Position numbers and translations under genes: made by a program. Shown in pieces: positions 27,201-33,185 of a DNA stretch of 64,000 nt. The stretch is from Lewinellaceae bacterium (lineage in GTDB: Bacteria > Bacteroidota > Bacteroidia > Chitinophagales > Saprospiraceae), in the NCBI GenBank assembly GCA_020636025.1, contig JACJYQ010000009.1, positions 1 to 64,000 on the forward strand, in the 5' to 3' direction. The notes below the pieces were generated by a model that was given only the letters and a program-made list of their open reading frames with translations, had not been told where the DNA came from and made no database searches. Positions within the stretch are counted from its first letter, which is position 1. Every line of letters starts with the position of its first letter.

Positions 27201-29080
27201 TAATGGAAACAGTTGTAAACAGCACGCAGCTTGGCAATCAGGCTGGTGGTCTTGGCTGGAACAACATCATGTATGGCAACGTAAGTGGCGCCGGTCAATC
27301 CCGTCAGTTTGACGGACGTTCGGTACCAACCAACCAGAAATGGGGCTTTGCTATACAGGAGACGGTTACAGGCAACAATAAGACTGCTTGTGTGAAGTTC
27401 AACACCTTCCAGAGTCAGACTACCTATGTAACACCACAATTGCCACACGGTACCCACAAGATCAAGTGGTTTGTATCTGATGGTTGTGGTAACGAAAGCA
27501 TCTGCGAGTACACGATCATTGTGAAAGACTGCAAGGCGCCAACAGTGGTTTGCCTGAACGGTCTGAGTGTGAACATCATGCCAACCGGTATGATCCAGAT
27601 GTGGGCTTCCGACTTCTTGCAGTATGCTGAAGATAACTGTACAGAAACACCATACCTGAAATACGGCATCCGCAAGTGCGGTCAGGGAACAGGCTTCCCG
27701 GTTGATGCACAGGGCAACCCAATCACAAACGTGACATTTGATTGCACCGAGCTGGGTACCCAGTGTGTTGAGTTGTGGGCCATTGATCTGGCTGGCAACG
27801 CCGACTACTGCGAAACGTATGTCATTGTACAGGATAACAACGGAAACTGCGGAAACACTGGTACTGTAAATGTATCAGGTGCCTTGAATACTGAAATGAC
27901 GGATGGGGTAGAGGAAGCAGAGGTGAATATCACCGGCTCGGTGAACTTCGCACCGCCATTCTCCTACTTCGACCTGTCTGACAACCAGGGTGTATTCGAC
28001 ATCAAGAACTCTGTGCCATTGGCAGCAGACATGACGATTACACCTGTGAAGGACGACAACCCGTTGAATGGTGTAACCACTTATGACCTTGTATTGATCA
28101 GTAAGCATATTCTGGGTATTCAGCCACTTGGCAGCCCTTATAAGATGATCGCTGCTGATGCGAACAAGTCTAACTCGATCACCACATTCGACATTGTTGA
28201 ATTGCGTAAACTGATCCTTGGTATTTACAACGAACTGCCAAACAACACATCCTGGAGATTTGTGGATAAGGGGTATTCATTCCCGAATACAGCCAACCCA
28301 TTCCAGGAGCAGTTCCCTGAAAATATCTCGATTGCCAATGCCATCACAAATCAATCTGATGAAGACTTTGTGGGCATCAAGATCGGTGACGTAAACAACA
28401 CCGTAGTAGCAAACAGCCTGATGGTTTCAGATGATCGTACAGTAGGCACATTGATGTTTGATGTACAGGATCGTCAACTGGCAGCGGGAGAGGAATTTGA
28501 AGTGAGCTTTGCCGCTTCAGAACGCACTCAAGGCTATCAGATGACACTGAACCTGAATGGATTGAAAGTTTCAGACCTTTCACAAGGTATCAATAACGAC
28601 AAAGTGAATGCCACCAATTTTGGTGTGTTTGCTGATGCATTAACTGTGTCAATCGATGGAGCGGAAAGCTTTACCGTGAAATTCCGTGCAGAGAAAGCAG
28701 GTAAGCTGAGTGAGATGCTGGCGGTATCCGGCCGTATCACAAAAGCTGAAGCTTACAGCCTGACCGACAACAGAATGGAAGTTGCCCTGCGCTATGACCA
28801 CAAGACCATCGCAGGCGTTGGCTTCGAATTGTATCAGAACCAACCTAACCCATTTGTGAACAAGACTATGATCGGCTTCCACCTGCCAGAGGCAGCAACA
28901 GCCACATTGACTGTTTACGATGAAACGGGTAGACTGGTGTACACCCAGAAAGGTGACTTCGCCAAAGGCTACAATGTATTTAGCATTGATCGCCAGTTAA
29001 TTGGCACCACCGGTGCATTGTGGTACAGAGTAGAAACTGCAGCAAATAGTGCCGCTCGTACCATGATACAAAGTAAGTAA
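15296..29080 (+). CDS. Giant T9SS adhesin with SdrD_B-like/GEVED-like tandem modules, HYR-like and dockerin-like regions
   Basis: 4594 codons. Residues 1-89 contain two hydrophobic segments before a classical signal peptide (residues ~90-116, ending TGAYAQ). Translation could instead start at the in-frame ATG at 15563. An SdrD_B-like unit (FRDFNGDGVQTGAEPG) comes next, then a propeller-like region (~250-700). Six ~337-aa modules (~730-2758) each combine GNLVWxDxNxDGxQ with DYGDLPDSYGTT...DDENGI...GEVEDYK. HYR-like, Cys-rich Ig-type repeats follow (~3200-4180), then a two-part dockerin-like segment (~4255-4332: TYDLVLISKHILGI, TFDIVELRKLILGI). A possible cohesin-like domain and a type A sorting domain (PNPFVNKTMIGFHLPE) end the protein. 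It is probably a cell-surface adhesin or matrix protein. No frameshift was seen. Confidence 0.93.
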   Translation: MKRVYLIEQVSKGIRAVTNTPFAFLVLMAFLGMICWSIMPASISNMDLMSLSIPLALTMGLGKLIFDLRSRIRNILKKLSPDYPANIPGMTIAGKFYSVILFLIFFLAVSTGAYAQSGTAFRDFNGDGVQTGAEPGVEGIIVKIYGDVAPPAKDVFIGETKTDANGNFNFSSLVISGRAANPGEKVRIEFSIPGNFGCDLNNTVDFVGQKATVYGSSIQFITGQQSGVKFSINYPGQWVEDPNPLIMLPCYSFGDPGLGGNAGSKPAFVSYDFLTNGVPASHQGGTPGVPDPNVLATIGEVGALYGVAFSRQAQKVFTSAVMRRHAAFGPLGPGGIYMINPFGGGVTNWLDLDAIGIWTNDHVGSYPPNPGNNTSPVSGFIGTAAQRGLGANSTTPSTDYAAGDQVGKVSIGDIDISDDGRYLYVVNLYDRKIYEIDLVDPQNPQAPTLANFNQRVRSWDSPDPATSGPEGEHRPFGLKYFRGKLYLGLVLSGQDAAGEVVSPVITVNGQRVGTDVRGYIYEFDPVAQTFTTKIDFDFNYGRERGWIPWGYSTLSGLSRYFSGTEREIAEPIISDIEFDDYGNMLIGVLDRKGHQYAINNNNYNGALINYEYSTAGELLRADANTNCVYSVVSKPGTTDFYDDNIIHPESLQGPLAVLPGQNEAVAVVLDPIKIRSGGTIRFLNSNGTRVANSAYEVFDDRWTLNQPGATPSKANGLGDVELSGDPAPIEVGNLVWADFDHDGIQDSGEPGVPGVTVLLRTVNGVTLATTTTDANGAYIFNKSNVADGDPGTPGNQPGLLSLYDYKICIQASQFNPGQPLHNYKVTDANQSGAGISNFSDSDGILQGNGDIEIMITTGSSGENDHSFDFGVIPADYGDLPDSYGTTEGNNGPWHWVNNNLKIGACVDAENDGQPQAMAGLMTGGDDNNVGLNIGDPCPVDGDDENGIDFTTPMIPGYQACIKVNVMNMTGSPAVLQGWIDFNGNGTFEPNEQLTTGDFAPSGANVPNGGLSNVTLCFDVPTGATFQGGAAFSRFRLSPMGGLTPFGGGVDGEVEDYKLTLDKVGNLVWRDYNIDGIQNEPANAGINGVQIQLTWFGADGVVGGGDDVNYATTTANMGGNDGVYMFIGLIPGAYKISLPTAPPGIPTQLNVGNDVQDSDDPNGVMVMITNPTGLITGENGMSDNPGGSNGFADNQDDISYDFGFAGLDYGDLPDSYGTTSASNGPVAAVTPDLYLGTCIDSETEGQPEAMAGAMSGGDDGNVGGTNFGTCANPGDDENGIRFITPLVPGTQACIEVTAHNDLDDPAVLQGWIDFNGNGAFNAGEELNTLDFAPAGVSIPVGGVTNAVYCFMVPATATFDGGNVFSRFRLSSEGGQMSGNPPGSTPDLGEVEDYKNSLAKIGNLVWWDYDNDGVQDAGEPGINNTDVQLTYLGQDGQPGGGDDIIYTTTTSNMNGSDGVYMFLGLLPGAYKLSVINVPSGFIPTKLNMGSDVTDADDPAGVMVMIPDPVNLPTNENGLADNPGGNNNFPDNQDDLTYDFGYAAVDYGDAPDSYGTDNNNNGAVHLVNPNLYLGTCIDGDNDGQPDPMAGLMSGGDDNNNTVALVGNCGTGDDENGVVSFETPMIPGYPACIRVTAVNTTGSNAILQGWVDWNGNGTFDANEELTTGAFAPAGAVVPNGGVVNMLYCFDVPTTAVFANGNAFSRFRLSQNGGLGPNGPSLNDPLPIGEVEDYKTPLAKVGNLVWNDWNNNGVQDEPGNAGLNNVEVDLVWAGPDLAFNTPDDQTYVTNTANMGVDGQYMFWGLIPGPYKLLLPNIPANFIPTQLNQGSDVTDADDPAGQMVMIPDPINLPLGENGTGDNPNDFFPDPQNDITLDFGLITTDFGDLPDSYGTTDASPNDGAVHVVNPNLKLGACEDGELDGNPEPMAGLMSGGDDNTGGAAVDGTASTCGDDEDGIVFESPMVPGYQACVRVTAMNMFQADAVLQMWIDYNGDGDVNDANEAVTSGSFSGPGGGAVVPAGGLSNAQLCFDVPATAIFAEGSARVRVRISPSGNLSPNGPENMPFPIGEVEDYKVPMAKIGNYVWNDNNNDGIQNEPGANGLNNVLVQLVWAGPDGDFNTAGDNKTFTTTTSSMNGVNGQYMFWGLTSGAYKLSVPTNPTGFIPTQLNIGSDVTDADDPTGVMVMIPNPINLPINENGTGDLPGGFNGYPDNQDDLTYDFGYVSVDYGDLPNTYGTTIALNGPKHIVNPNLKLGPSVDGELDGQPEAMAGLMSGGDDGNNGGYNEGGAGDDENGITFLTPMIPGYEACIRVNTMNTLGGTAVLQAWIDFNGDGDVNDAGEQLNTGSFAAAAPGAIVPAGANVNTDFCFTVPATATFQGGQAFVRFRLSPSGGLSAGGPNLMPFPIGEVEDYKVPLAKAGNLVWIDANVDGLQTQPLEIPLGINDVTVELQWAGPDGNFNTTVDNRTYTDITATENGVNGKYLFCGLIPGNYKMVVPPFGYVPTLIIDANGNSQDVIDADDPVGVMFTVPNPPTTLPVNENGIGDNPLVINGFPDNQADFTFDFGYLGFDFGDLPESYATTQAATGAVHTVTPNLYLGPCVDIDLDGQPEAMAGFMTGGDDGNAGPGALGTCSPLADDENGITFPTPLIPGNTACVKVTARNQTGGPAFLQAWIDFNGNGTFEANEQLTTGDFAPAGATIPNNGVTAQNFCFDVPATASFNGGNLFARFRLSQNGGVGPTGPAIPGNGQFPNGEVEDYKLPLALIGNYVWMDNPDIEGDQDASEMPLANVKINLTWAGEDGVFQTASNSATPAGDDKVYMYTTDATGYYEFRGLIPNSNYRILPHKYTAPNGVAGASINPVDKILTIPNLPADDNIDSDGAPLISVNIPNLTTNLLVTGENGLQDNRPTGFPDNQNQINLDFGFIDEPEIAAAMAIKGFEETSCGHFGVIMDLCIKNNSTAPLANLQAMLDLAGTNAYGSAFLGMLGAPEIVFSDAQQNPVLNGNYTGSSAAPGKNLFNGTSGLLWPGEQICIRVRFDVDPLANGAPAQPKAQAMVSGKAQNFQGVPIPDYWNGGAQYMAMDLSDDGTDPMSSNPDAPSDKGTFDDPTLLGNCWLTTQNMVCNDFIYISMDADCNAFLQPSGLLEGEDPNCDEDNYPLGGFFKITITDAQGLQVPNPVPPSYIGKTLQYSVKHIMSCNSCWGNFKIEDKLPPVVACEDIHLNCAVTNYDPAYLENVLGIGAAFPDITECSNFNTTHVDTWHDLACGEGFNGQDDLSAYVERKWQVIDQYGNGSTCVQYIYFHRLHVPDVFYPDDAIVSCTNVNTDPSNTGAPYVEFNGQQWPLSPNVGFCEMSVTYTDAHIPVCDGTYKIERTWRVHDWCSPTSPFPPLYNPFYYIQIITVMDNQGPVIACPANLKVTTDPFQCCATVDLPDALIEDNCSRVNNIAAMIIPHEFYTGDPLPMVTAGGTLSDFPGNNWWDLDTLGKWGYTPCLPLGTHTVIYTAEDDCGNTGTCEFNLTVADLIPPVAACDQSTTVAIGVDDPHDCYTPEDGCDGAGVTWVKATTFDDGSYDECSQLKFTIRRMAPYTDCINNLSHDPCYPGGESEFGIATAESDSIKFYCCEVGTTQTVILRVYQVDVNGNFINGIDGTPLYNECMIQVGVQDKTKPVCQSPSNVTVTCEQFDPSLWLYGKAELLDNCCLDETKVYQGQCGLTHSVNYSQFDTVCNKGTIVRTFRAFDCHGNSSQCTQRIVVNYEQDYYVRFPNDVIVTVCDGTGNYGEPTFFGEDCELLGVSFEDEVFTVVPDACFKIERHWRVINWCTYDPNGICIDVPNPSPNAIANHPSNLPGPIVSPIQTSGDPWKSTIVKVKSTDPSSTNYSIYYDPNANCYTYKQIIKVIDTEDPIINDCPSSPVTICDVTDNDPQLWNASYWWDNANQSHDLCEAPSDICITATDLCSGANINIEYQLFLDLDGDGVMETVVNSTQLGNQAGGLGWNNIMYGNVSGAGQSRQFDGRSVPTNQKWGFAIQETVTGNNKTACVKFNTFQSQTTYVTPQLPHGTHKIKWFVSDGCGNESICEYTIIVKDCKAPTVVCLNGLSVNIMPTGMIQMWASDFLQYAEDNCTETPYLKYGIRKCGQGTGFPVDAQGNPITNVTFDCTELGTQCVELWAIDLAGNADYCETYVIVQDNNGNCGNTGTVNVSGALNTEMTDGVEEAEVNITGSVNFAPPFSYFDLSDNQGVFDIKNSVPLAADMTITPVKDDNPLNGVTTYDLVLISKHILGIQPLGSPYKMIAADANKSNSITTFDIVELRKLILGIYNELPNNTSWRFVDKGYSFPNTANPFQEQFPENISIANAITNQSDEDFVGIKIGDVNNTVVANSLMVSDDRTVGTLMFDVQDRQLAAGEEFEVSFAASERTQGYQMTLNLNGLKVSDLSQGINNDKVNATNFGVFADALTVSIDGAESFTVKFRAEKAGKLSEMLAVSGRITKAEAYSLTDNRMEVALRYDHKTIAGVGFELYQNQPNPFVNKTMIGFHLPEAATATLTVYDETGRLVYTQKGDFAKGYNVFSIDRQLIGTTGALWYRVETAANSAARTMIQSK
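17485..23566 (+). repeat. Six tandem ~1.01-kb coding modules
   Basis: GNLVW-type starts lie near 17485, 18481, 19487, 20498, 21515, 22528 and 23567. GEVEDYK lies near 18448, 19457, 20465, 21483, 22498 and 23536, a period of 1008-1038 bp. Similarity is strong at protein level and moderate at DNA level, so this is old amplification with ongoing divergence. Confidence 0.9.
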
Positions 29081-29104
29081 GTAGTAAGTCTTGACATGGA
29101 AAAA

Positions 29105-29140
29105 GGGGTGCTCCGGAATGCCGGAGCGCCCCTATCCTTT
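29105..29140. terminator. Bidirectional terminator after the giant adhesin
   Basis: A 12-bp stem with one G-T pair (GGGGTGCTCCGG with CCGGAGCGCCCC) and loop AATG is flanked by A-rich sequence on the left and CCTTTTTT on the right. It can serve both the gene ending at 29080 (+) and the one ending at 29223 (-). Confidence 0.85.
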
Positions 29141-29222
29141 TTTAATATTGACATAGTACAATCTTGTTGGATTAAACTTTGGCAGGCTTCTTGGGCTTTG
29201 GTAAACAGATTACCCTCCTGTT

Positions 29223-29963
29223 TCAGGCAGCATGATCCAAAGCCTTCCAACGCTTTACCAAAGGCAGGTTATTGTGGTGTCTTGCCTTCTGATTGAACTG
29301 ACAGTATTGTGTAACGGCGCTTTCGTAGATGTTTTCTACATCGTCGAGACAATGCTGTTCGTGCTTATCCAGGTGTGATAAGTATGCCTTGTAATGCTGG
29401 ATCGTAGCATGAATCACATTTACATCATATACTGCTTTTAAGTGATTCAGCGTTTCGTGCAGTGATTCCCCAATTGTGTGAATACCATGGTTGTGCTTCT
29501 TGTGTACTTTCAATCCGTGGTGTTTCTCGTGGTCATTGTGCTCGAAGCTAATTCCCTTGATGTGCGCAACATGTTGCCAGTGAGACTTGATTTCATCTGC
29601 AGAAGCTAAAAGGGCTTCCTGTTCGTGTAATTCCCTGGCAATTGGTTTGCGGGCAACAGAGGCATGATGTCTAATCGCCTGTTTGGCTTCATGTCTCTTG
29701 TTGTTCAGGGTTTCTTCGGCATGACTTGAGGCAGAATCTGCTTCCGGAATTCCAGCGTTTCCGTGCGCAACTGCCTGGTGAATAAGATGGCAGGCCGCAT
29801 TTTGGAAGTGTCTTACGCTATCTGCCTGTGCATCCAACTCTTCAGCAATGAGGTGCAAAACCTTATCGTGTAGTGCTGGTACCAACTGCTCTGATTTGTC
29901 GGCCTGAGGTGCAGTGAAAAGTTTGAACTTACTGTTTCTGAAAAAACTGATTTTCTTTTTCAT
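29223..29963 (-). CDS. Histidine-rich helical hypothetical protein
   Basis: This 246-aa protein has about 32 histidines (13%), often as HH pairs or spaced along helices (HNDHEKHHGLKVHKKHNHGIH near residue 150). It starts with a basic stretch (MKKKISFFRNSKFKLF) but has no convincing signal peptide or membrane segment. The rest is predicted helical and charged. The pattern suggests metal binding or pH sensing, which is inference. It lies 19 nt downstream of the membrane-anchored gene at 29983-30663 and is probably in the same operon. Confidence 0.75.
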   Translation of the reverse strand: MKKKISFFRNSKFKLFTAPQADKSEQLVPALHDKVLHLIAEELDAQADSVRHFQNAACHLIHQAVAHGNAGIPEADSASSHAEETLNNKRHEAKQAIRHHASVARKPIARELHEQEALLASADEIKSHWQHVAHIKGISFEHNDHEKHHGLKVHKKHNHGIHTIGESLHETLNHLKAVYDVNVIHATIQHYKAYLSHLDKHEQHCLDDVENIYESAVTQYCQFNQKARHHNNLPLVKRWKALDHAA

Positions 29964-29982
29964 GGTAATAGATTTATTTTAT

Positions 29983-30663
29983 TTAAAGATTTAGTTGAAG
30001 AATACGCAATTCGAGTTCCATGTGGGCATAGTCAGCGCGATGTCGGTTCCACTCCCTTATCCTGGCTTTCCCATCAGCTTCATCCTCAATGATGACACAA
30101 GCCCAGAATCTTTTCTCATCTGCAGGCAATTCAAACAAGGTCATGCCCCAACGGGTAAAATGTTTTTGCAAGCGGGTGGCAGATTCCAAATCGGAAAAGC
30201 GTTTGATCAGGATTACCATGACTTGTTTACTACCAGAGCCTGTCAACTCATTTCGTTCATTTTTTCTATACAGCGGTTCGTCTTTTACATCACTATTGCC
30301 GGATAACCGGGTGTAAAAGTGAGGTGGAGGTGACATATTAATTAAGGTGTCTGGCAAATCATCTTCATAGTCAGAATCCGGGGTAAGATGTTGCTCAGGT
30401 GAAATAACTCGCTCTCTGACTTGTTCTTTTTGACCCTTGGAATGGTCAGATTCGTCTGGAAGATTGTTTCCGGAGAATGGGTCTATTAAACTCCAGGCGA
30501 CAAAGAGCATCATTCCTAACAAAAAAAGATTGATCAATCCACCCATGCAGCCTTCAGCAACATTTCGTTCCTGTACGACTACTACGTGAGGGCGTTGATA
30601 ATGGGACCCGCTTAACAATAGCAGAGCAAAAAATGCGATAATCAAAATTGCAATCACTGACAT
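29983..30663 (-). CDS. Membrane-anchored protein with a C-terminal alpha/beta domain
   Basis: The ATG at 30663 gives 226 aa; the longer frame from 30693 would need a TTG start. Residues ~2-18 (VIAILIIAFFALLLLSG) and ~42-62 (GLINLFLLGMMLFVAWSL) are two membrane segments. A polar linker follows. The C-terminal ~75 residues (MVILIKRFSDLESATRL to the end) look like a small ferredoxin-like or SPOR-like domain, which I cannot assign firmly. A good promoter lies about 150 nt upstream, and the histidine-rich gene follows in the same operon. Confidence 0.65.
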   Translation of the reverse strand: MSVIAILIIAFFALLLLSGSHYQRPHVVVVQERNVAEGCMGGLINLFLLGMMLFVAWSLIDPFSGNNLPDESDHSKGQKEQVRERVISPEQHLTPDSDYEDDLPDTLINMSPPPHFYTRLSGNSDVKDEPLYRKNERNELTGSGSKQVMVILIKRFSDLESATRLQKHFTRWGMTLFELPADEKRFWACVIIEDEADGKARIREWNRHRADYAHMELELRILQLNL

Positions 30664-30815
30664 AGTAGAATGAAGGTTTGTAAAAGTGTACAATTCAGGC
30701 TATCAGCTCCGGAGCCTTTGCACCGTCTGAGAGATTCTTGTTCCGGTCTTCAACAGGATTGAGCCTGTCTTTGTATTTGCCGGGGAATTATGGTTGATTA
30801 TTGAAAAACCTGAGA

Positions 30816-30844
30816 CAAAAGTAAAGGGTGGTGTTCAATACAAA
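30816..30844 (-). promoter_or_regulatory. Promoter of the membrane/His-rich protein operon
   Basis: On the minus strand TTTG (30841-30844) is followed after 17 nt by TACTTTTG (30816-30823), matching the Bacteroidota consensus at both boxes. Transcription should start near 30811. Confidence 0.65.
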
Positions 30845-30929
30845 TGCTATACGGTATAGATAGATTGTAAAATATTAATTTGATGTTTGGTTTTTATGTA
30901 AAATAAAATTTAACTATAGGGTATAGTTA

Positions 30930-30957
30930 TTTGACCCTTTGTTACACGGTACCTTTG
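30930..30957 (+). promoter_or_regulatory. Promoter upstream of the 30998 ORF
   Basis: TTTG (30930-30933), a 16-nt spacer and TACCTTTG (30950-30957). The spacer is 1 nt below the usual range. The 52-codon ORF begins 41 nt downstream. Confidence 0.5.
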
Positions 30958-31448
30958 TCGCCCACATTAAAAAAAAGTACAATTCTCATTAAGTGTTATG
31001 AAATCTGTCTATTCAATTATTGAAGCTAGTCGCTTATTTCCGCTGACAATTTATTCTGGCTTTTACTTCGCAATAAAAAGCACAGGAGATGCCCATCCTT
31101 TTGCAGGCTCCTTCTCTCCATGGCATCTCCATTTTCATCATCCATTTCATAGCTGAAGCAGATTGTTGACTTCGGGTAATTTTCGGAATACCCACTGAAA
31201 AAATTCTGCTTAATCGATGTGCATCATATTTCGGATGCAAGGGCGTTTTTTTGTATTATTGTGCCCTGACAGCCCGGAATGTCATGTTTCGCCATGCCAA
31301 CACATTTGTGGCAGCACTTTTGCGGGTAATATCCAGGCTGAAGCAATTCGCCTTGAGGTCAACATCTAAATACATGTCCAAAGTTCACCTAATCCAATCC
31401 TTCCCAAGCATACATCTCTTCCGGCCTTCACACTAAAATTGCATTGTC

Positions 31449-31928
31449 ATGAGCAAGTTTGTTATAAACTATACAACACCGGAGCTGCAAGAATCTCAGG
31501 CAGCTAAGGACCCTTCAAATACGGTTAATATCGCAATTTTCGAAAGCCCTTTTGAAACACACAAGCAAATTATGGACGCTTGGGAAAAGTGGCCAACGAT
31601 GAGTTTTGAAGAAAAACTTCAAATAGTAGAATTAACCAATCAAATTCTTCCAGACTCTTTTGAGAAGTCTCAATGGGATGAACACATAAACAACATGCGG
31701 AAGAATATCTATTTCGTACCCTCCTCGCTAACTTGTTTTGTGACCCTAAACACTGAAGGGCATATTTGGGAAACACTTAGCCGCTTCTTTGCCAACCAAC
31801 AGGAATTACAAGGCGGGAACCCTACAAGTCTTGAGAACCTGAGTTTTCAGGGTGGAGATAGCGAGCAGACGTATTTATCCAGTTCGCTAATTGACAAGGT
31901 AAAATCGGTCCGAAAAAAGAATAATTGA
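31449..31928 (+). CDS. Hypothetical protein
   Basis: This 159-aa soluble protein has no signal peptide, membrane segment or motif I recognise. It has a short beta-type N terminus (MSKFVINYTTPEL) and a helical centre (KQIMDAWEKWPTMSFEEKLQ). The C-terminal ~35 residues are low-complexity Ser/Gln/Gly, ending in a basic stretch KSVRKKNN. A TAAAATTG box (one mismatch from TAnnTTTG) lies just before the ATG. It converges on the LuxR-type regulator with a 34-nt gap. Confidence 0.6.
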   Translation: MSKFVINYTTPELQESQAAKDPSNTVNIAIFESPFETHKQIMDAWEKWPTMSFEEKLQIVELTNQILPDSFEKSQWDEHINNMRKNIYFVPSSLTCFVTLNTEGHIWETLSRFFANQQELQGGNPTSLENLSFQGGDSEQTYLSSSLIDKVKSVRKKNN

Positions 31929-31962
31929 GAAAATTTCAGGATGATCCTGTACTTATTTATGT

Positions 31963-32772
31963 CTACAAAACATGGATCATTCTGAGGAATATCGCCCAGT
32001 CAACTGCCATCGTGAAACGCTTAGAAAAGTGCTCCTGGCATTGTTCAATTACCCTGGTGCAGTGCCAATTGACCGTGGTTTTGGGTTTGTTTAACTCCAC
32101 GCCAATTTGACCATTTGTTAAGTCTTTTTCCAGCATTAACTTCATGATCCTGATTTGAATAGCATTCAGTTTGAGTGTAGTCTCCAGGAAAAGGGGCATA
32201 CTCAAGTTGAATAACTCGGCCTCTAGTTCAGGCATTTTTTCTGTCATTAGAAAAACCTCCGGTACCATTGGAACTGGTGGATGATAGATTGTCCACTCTT
32301 CCAGTATGATATATTTGTGTATGACGATGACCGGTATTGAATGCTCATCACAGATCACTATGCGATGTTCATGCTGGGCCCGGAACATTCGCCTGGAGGC
32401 ATGTTGAACTACAATAGGTTTGTCTACATGCAACAGGACACCCTGAGGTTTTAAAAATTGGAAATTGTACAGGTTATGGAAGCCTTCAATCTGGGCTTCG
32501 TGGAGTGCCCCATAAGCCATGGGAACTATTTCCAACGATTTTTTGTACGTGAATTGATCCGCGCTGTATCCCAGGTGTTCGTGACCTTCAGTATGAATGA
32601 TCTCGTTTCTGTTTACATCGCAAACAACGATCAGAACACGCCCCGACCATTTGTTGCCCCCCATGTGGGACAGATAGTCCAACAAAGATTTGTCAATCTT
32701 ATTGACAGAGTGAGGGCGATGCTTTTTGAGGTAAGTAAATAACTTTTCAACAAGTGTAATATTTGGTCCCAT
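31963..32772 (-). CDS. LuxR-type HTH transcriptional regulator with PAS-like N-terminal domain
   Basis: This 269-aa protein ends with a LuxR/GerE-type HTH. KLNAIQIRIMKLMLEKDLTN leads to the recognition helix region NGQIGVELNKPKTTVNWHCT, with the usual T-x-x-x-H spacing. The N-terminal ~150 residues look PAS-like (VCDVNRNEIIHTEGHEHLGY), so it may sense a small ligand or cell state. There is no receiver domain or DNA-encoded partner kinase nearby. A TACTTTCG box (one mismatch) lies upstream. Possible targets are the divergent large gene at 33186 or its own operon, which is inference. Confidence 0.78.
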   Translation of the reverse strand: MGPNITLVEKLFTYLKKHRPHSVNKIDKSLLDYLSHMGGNKWSGRVLIVVCDVNRNEIIHTEGHEHLGYSADQFTYKKSLEIVPMAYGALHEAQIEGFHNLYNFQFLKPQGVLLHVDKPIVVQHASRRMFRAQHEHRIVICDEHSIPVIVIHKYIILEEWTIYHPPVPMVPEVFLMTEKMPELEAELFNLSMPLFLETTLKLNAIQIRIMKLMLEKDLTNGQIGVELNKPKTTVNWHCTRVIEQCQEHFSKRFTMAVDWAIFLRMIHVL

Positions 32773-33185
32773 ATCTACCTGAATTTATAAGATTACAGAA
32801 AGCTTCTTCATGAGGGCCGGGTGTGGGACGGATTACGGCTTTATTGAGATTGGACGAAAGTATGCGATTTTAATAGAAGTAAAAAATATTTGCCGGAATT
32901 AATATAGTTAGTTCGAGAACTTTAACATTTGGCGAATTTTCTCTAAAAGTTGGATGGGAAAGGTGAGGGTTTTGAGTTGTTTTAATGTGATTTTGAGATT
33001 AATTTTGTGTAAATTTTTTAAAATATTATCTAATGCTGAATTTATTATCTAAAATGTTGAAAAAAATCCTTTAGATTCAGTAATTAATTGCAAATTTGCT
33101 TTTACTCTGTTTACATGGCTGCGTGTTGTATAATTAACCCGGTCATTCACAAAAAAGTTGCTACAACTTTTAAATTCCTGATGCT
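32773..33185. other. AT-rich intergenic region between divergent genes
   Basis: This 413-bp region lies between the LuxR-type regulator and the 690-aa gene. It is AT-rich with no ORF of note and a TACTTTCG near-match for the regulator. It is long enough for an operator region, but no clear palindrome was seen. Confidence 0.35.

Larger units (their letters stand above)
30664..31448. other. Intergenic region with two promoters and a possible 52-aa ORF
   Basis: This ~785-bp gap carries divergent promoter candidates at 30816-30844 (-) and 30930-30957 (+). Downstream of the latter, an ATG at 30998 opens a 52-codon ORF to 31156 with a His-rich end (PWHLHFHHPFHS). Its reality is uncertain. Nothing else was recognised. 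Confidence 0.35.
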
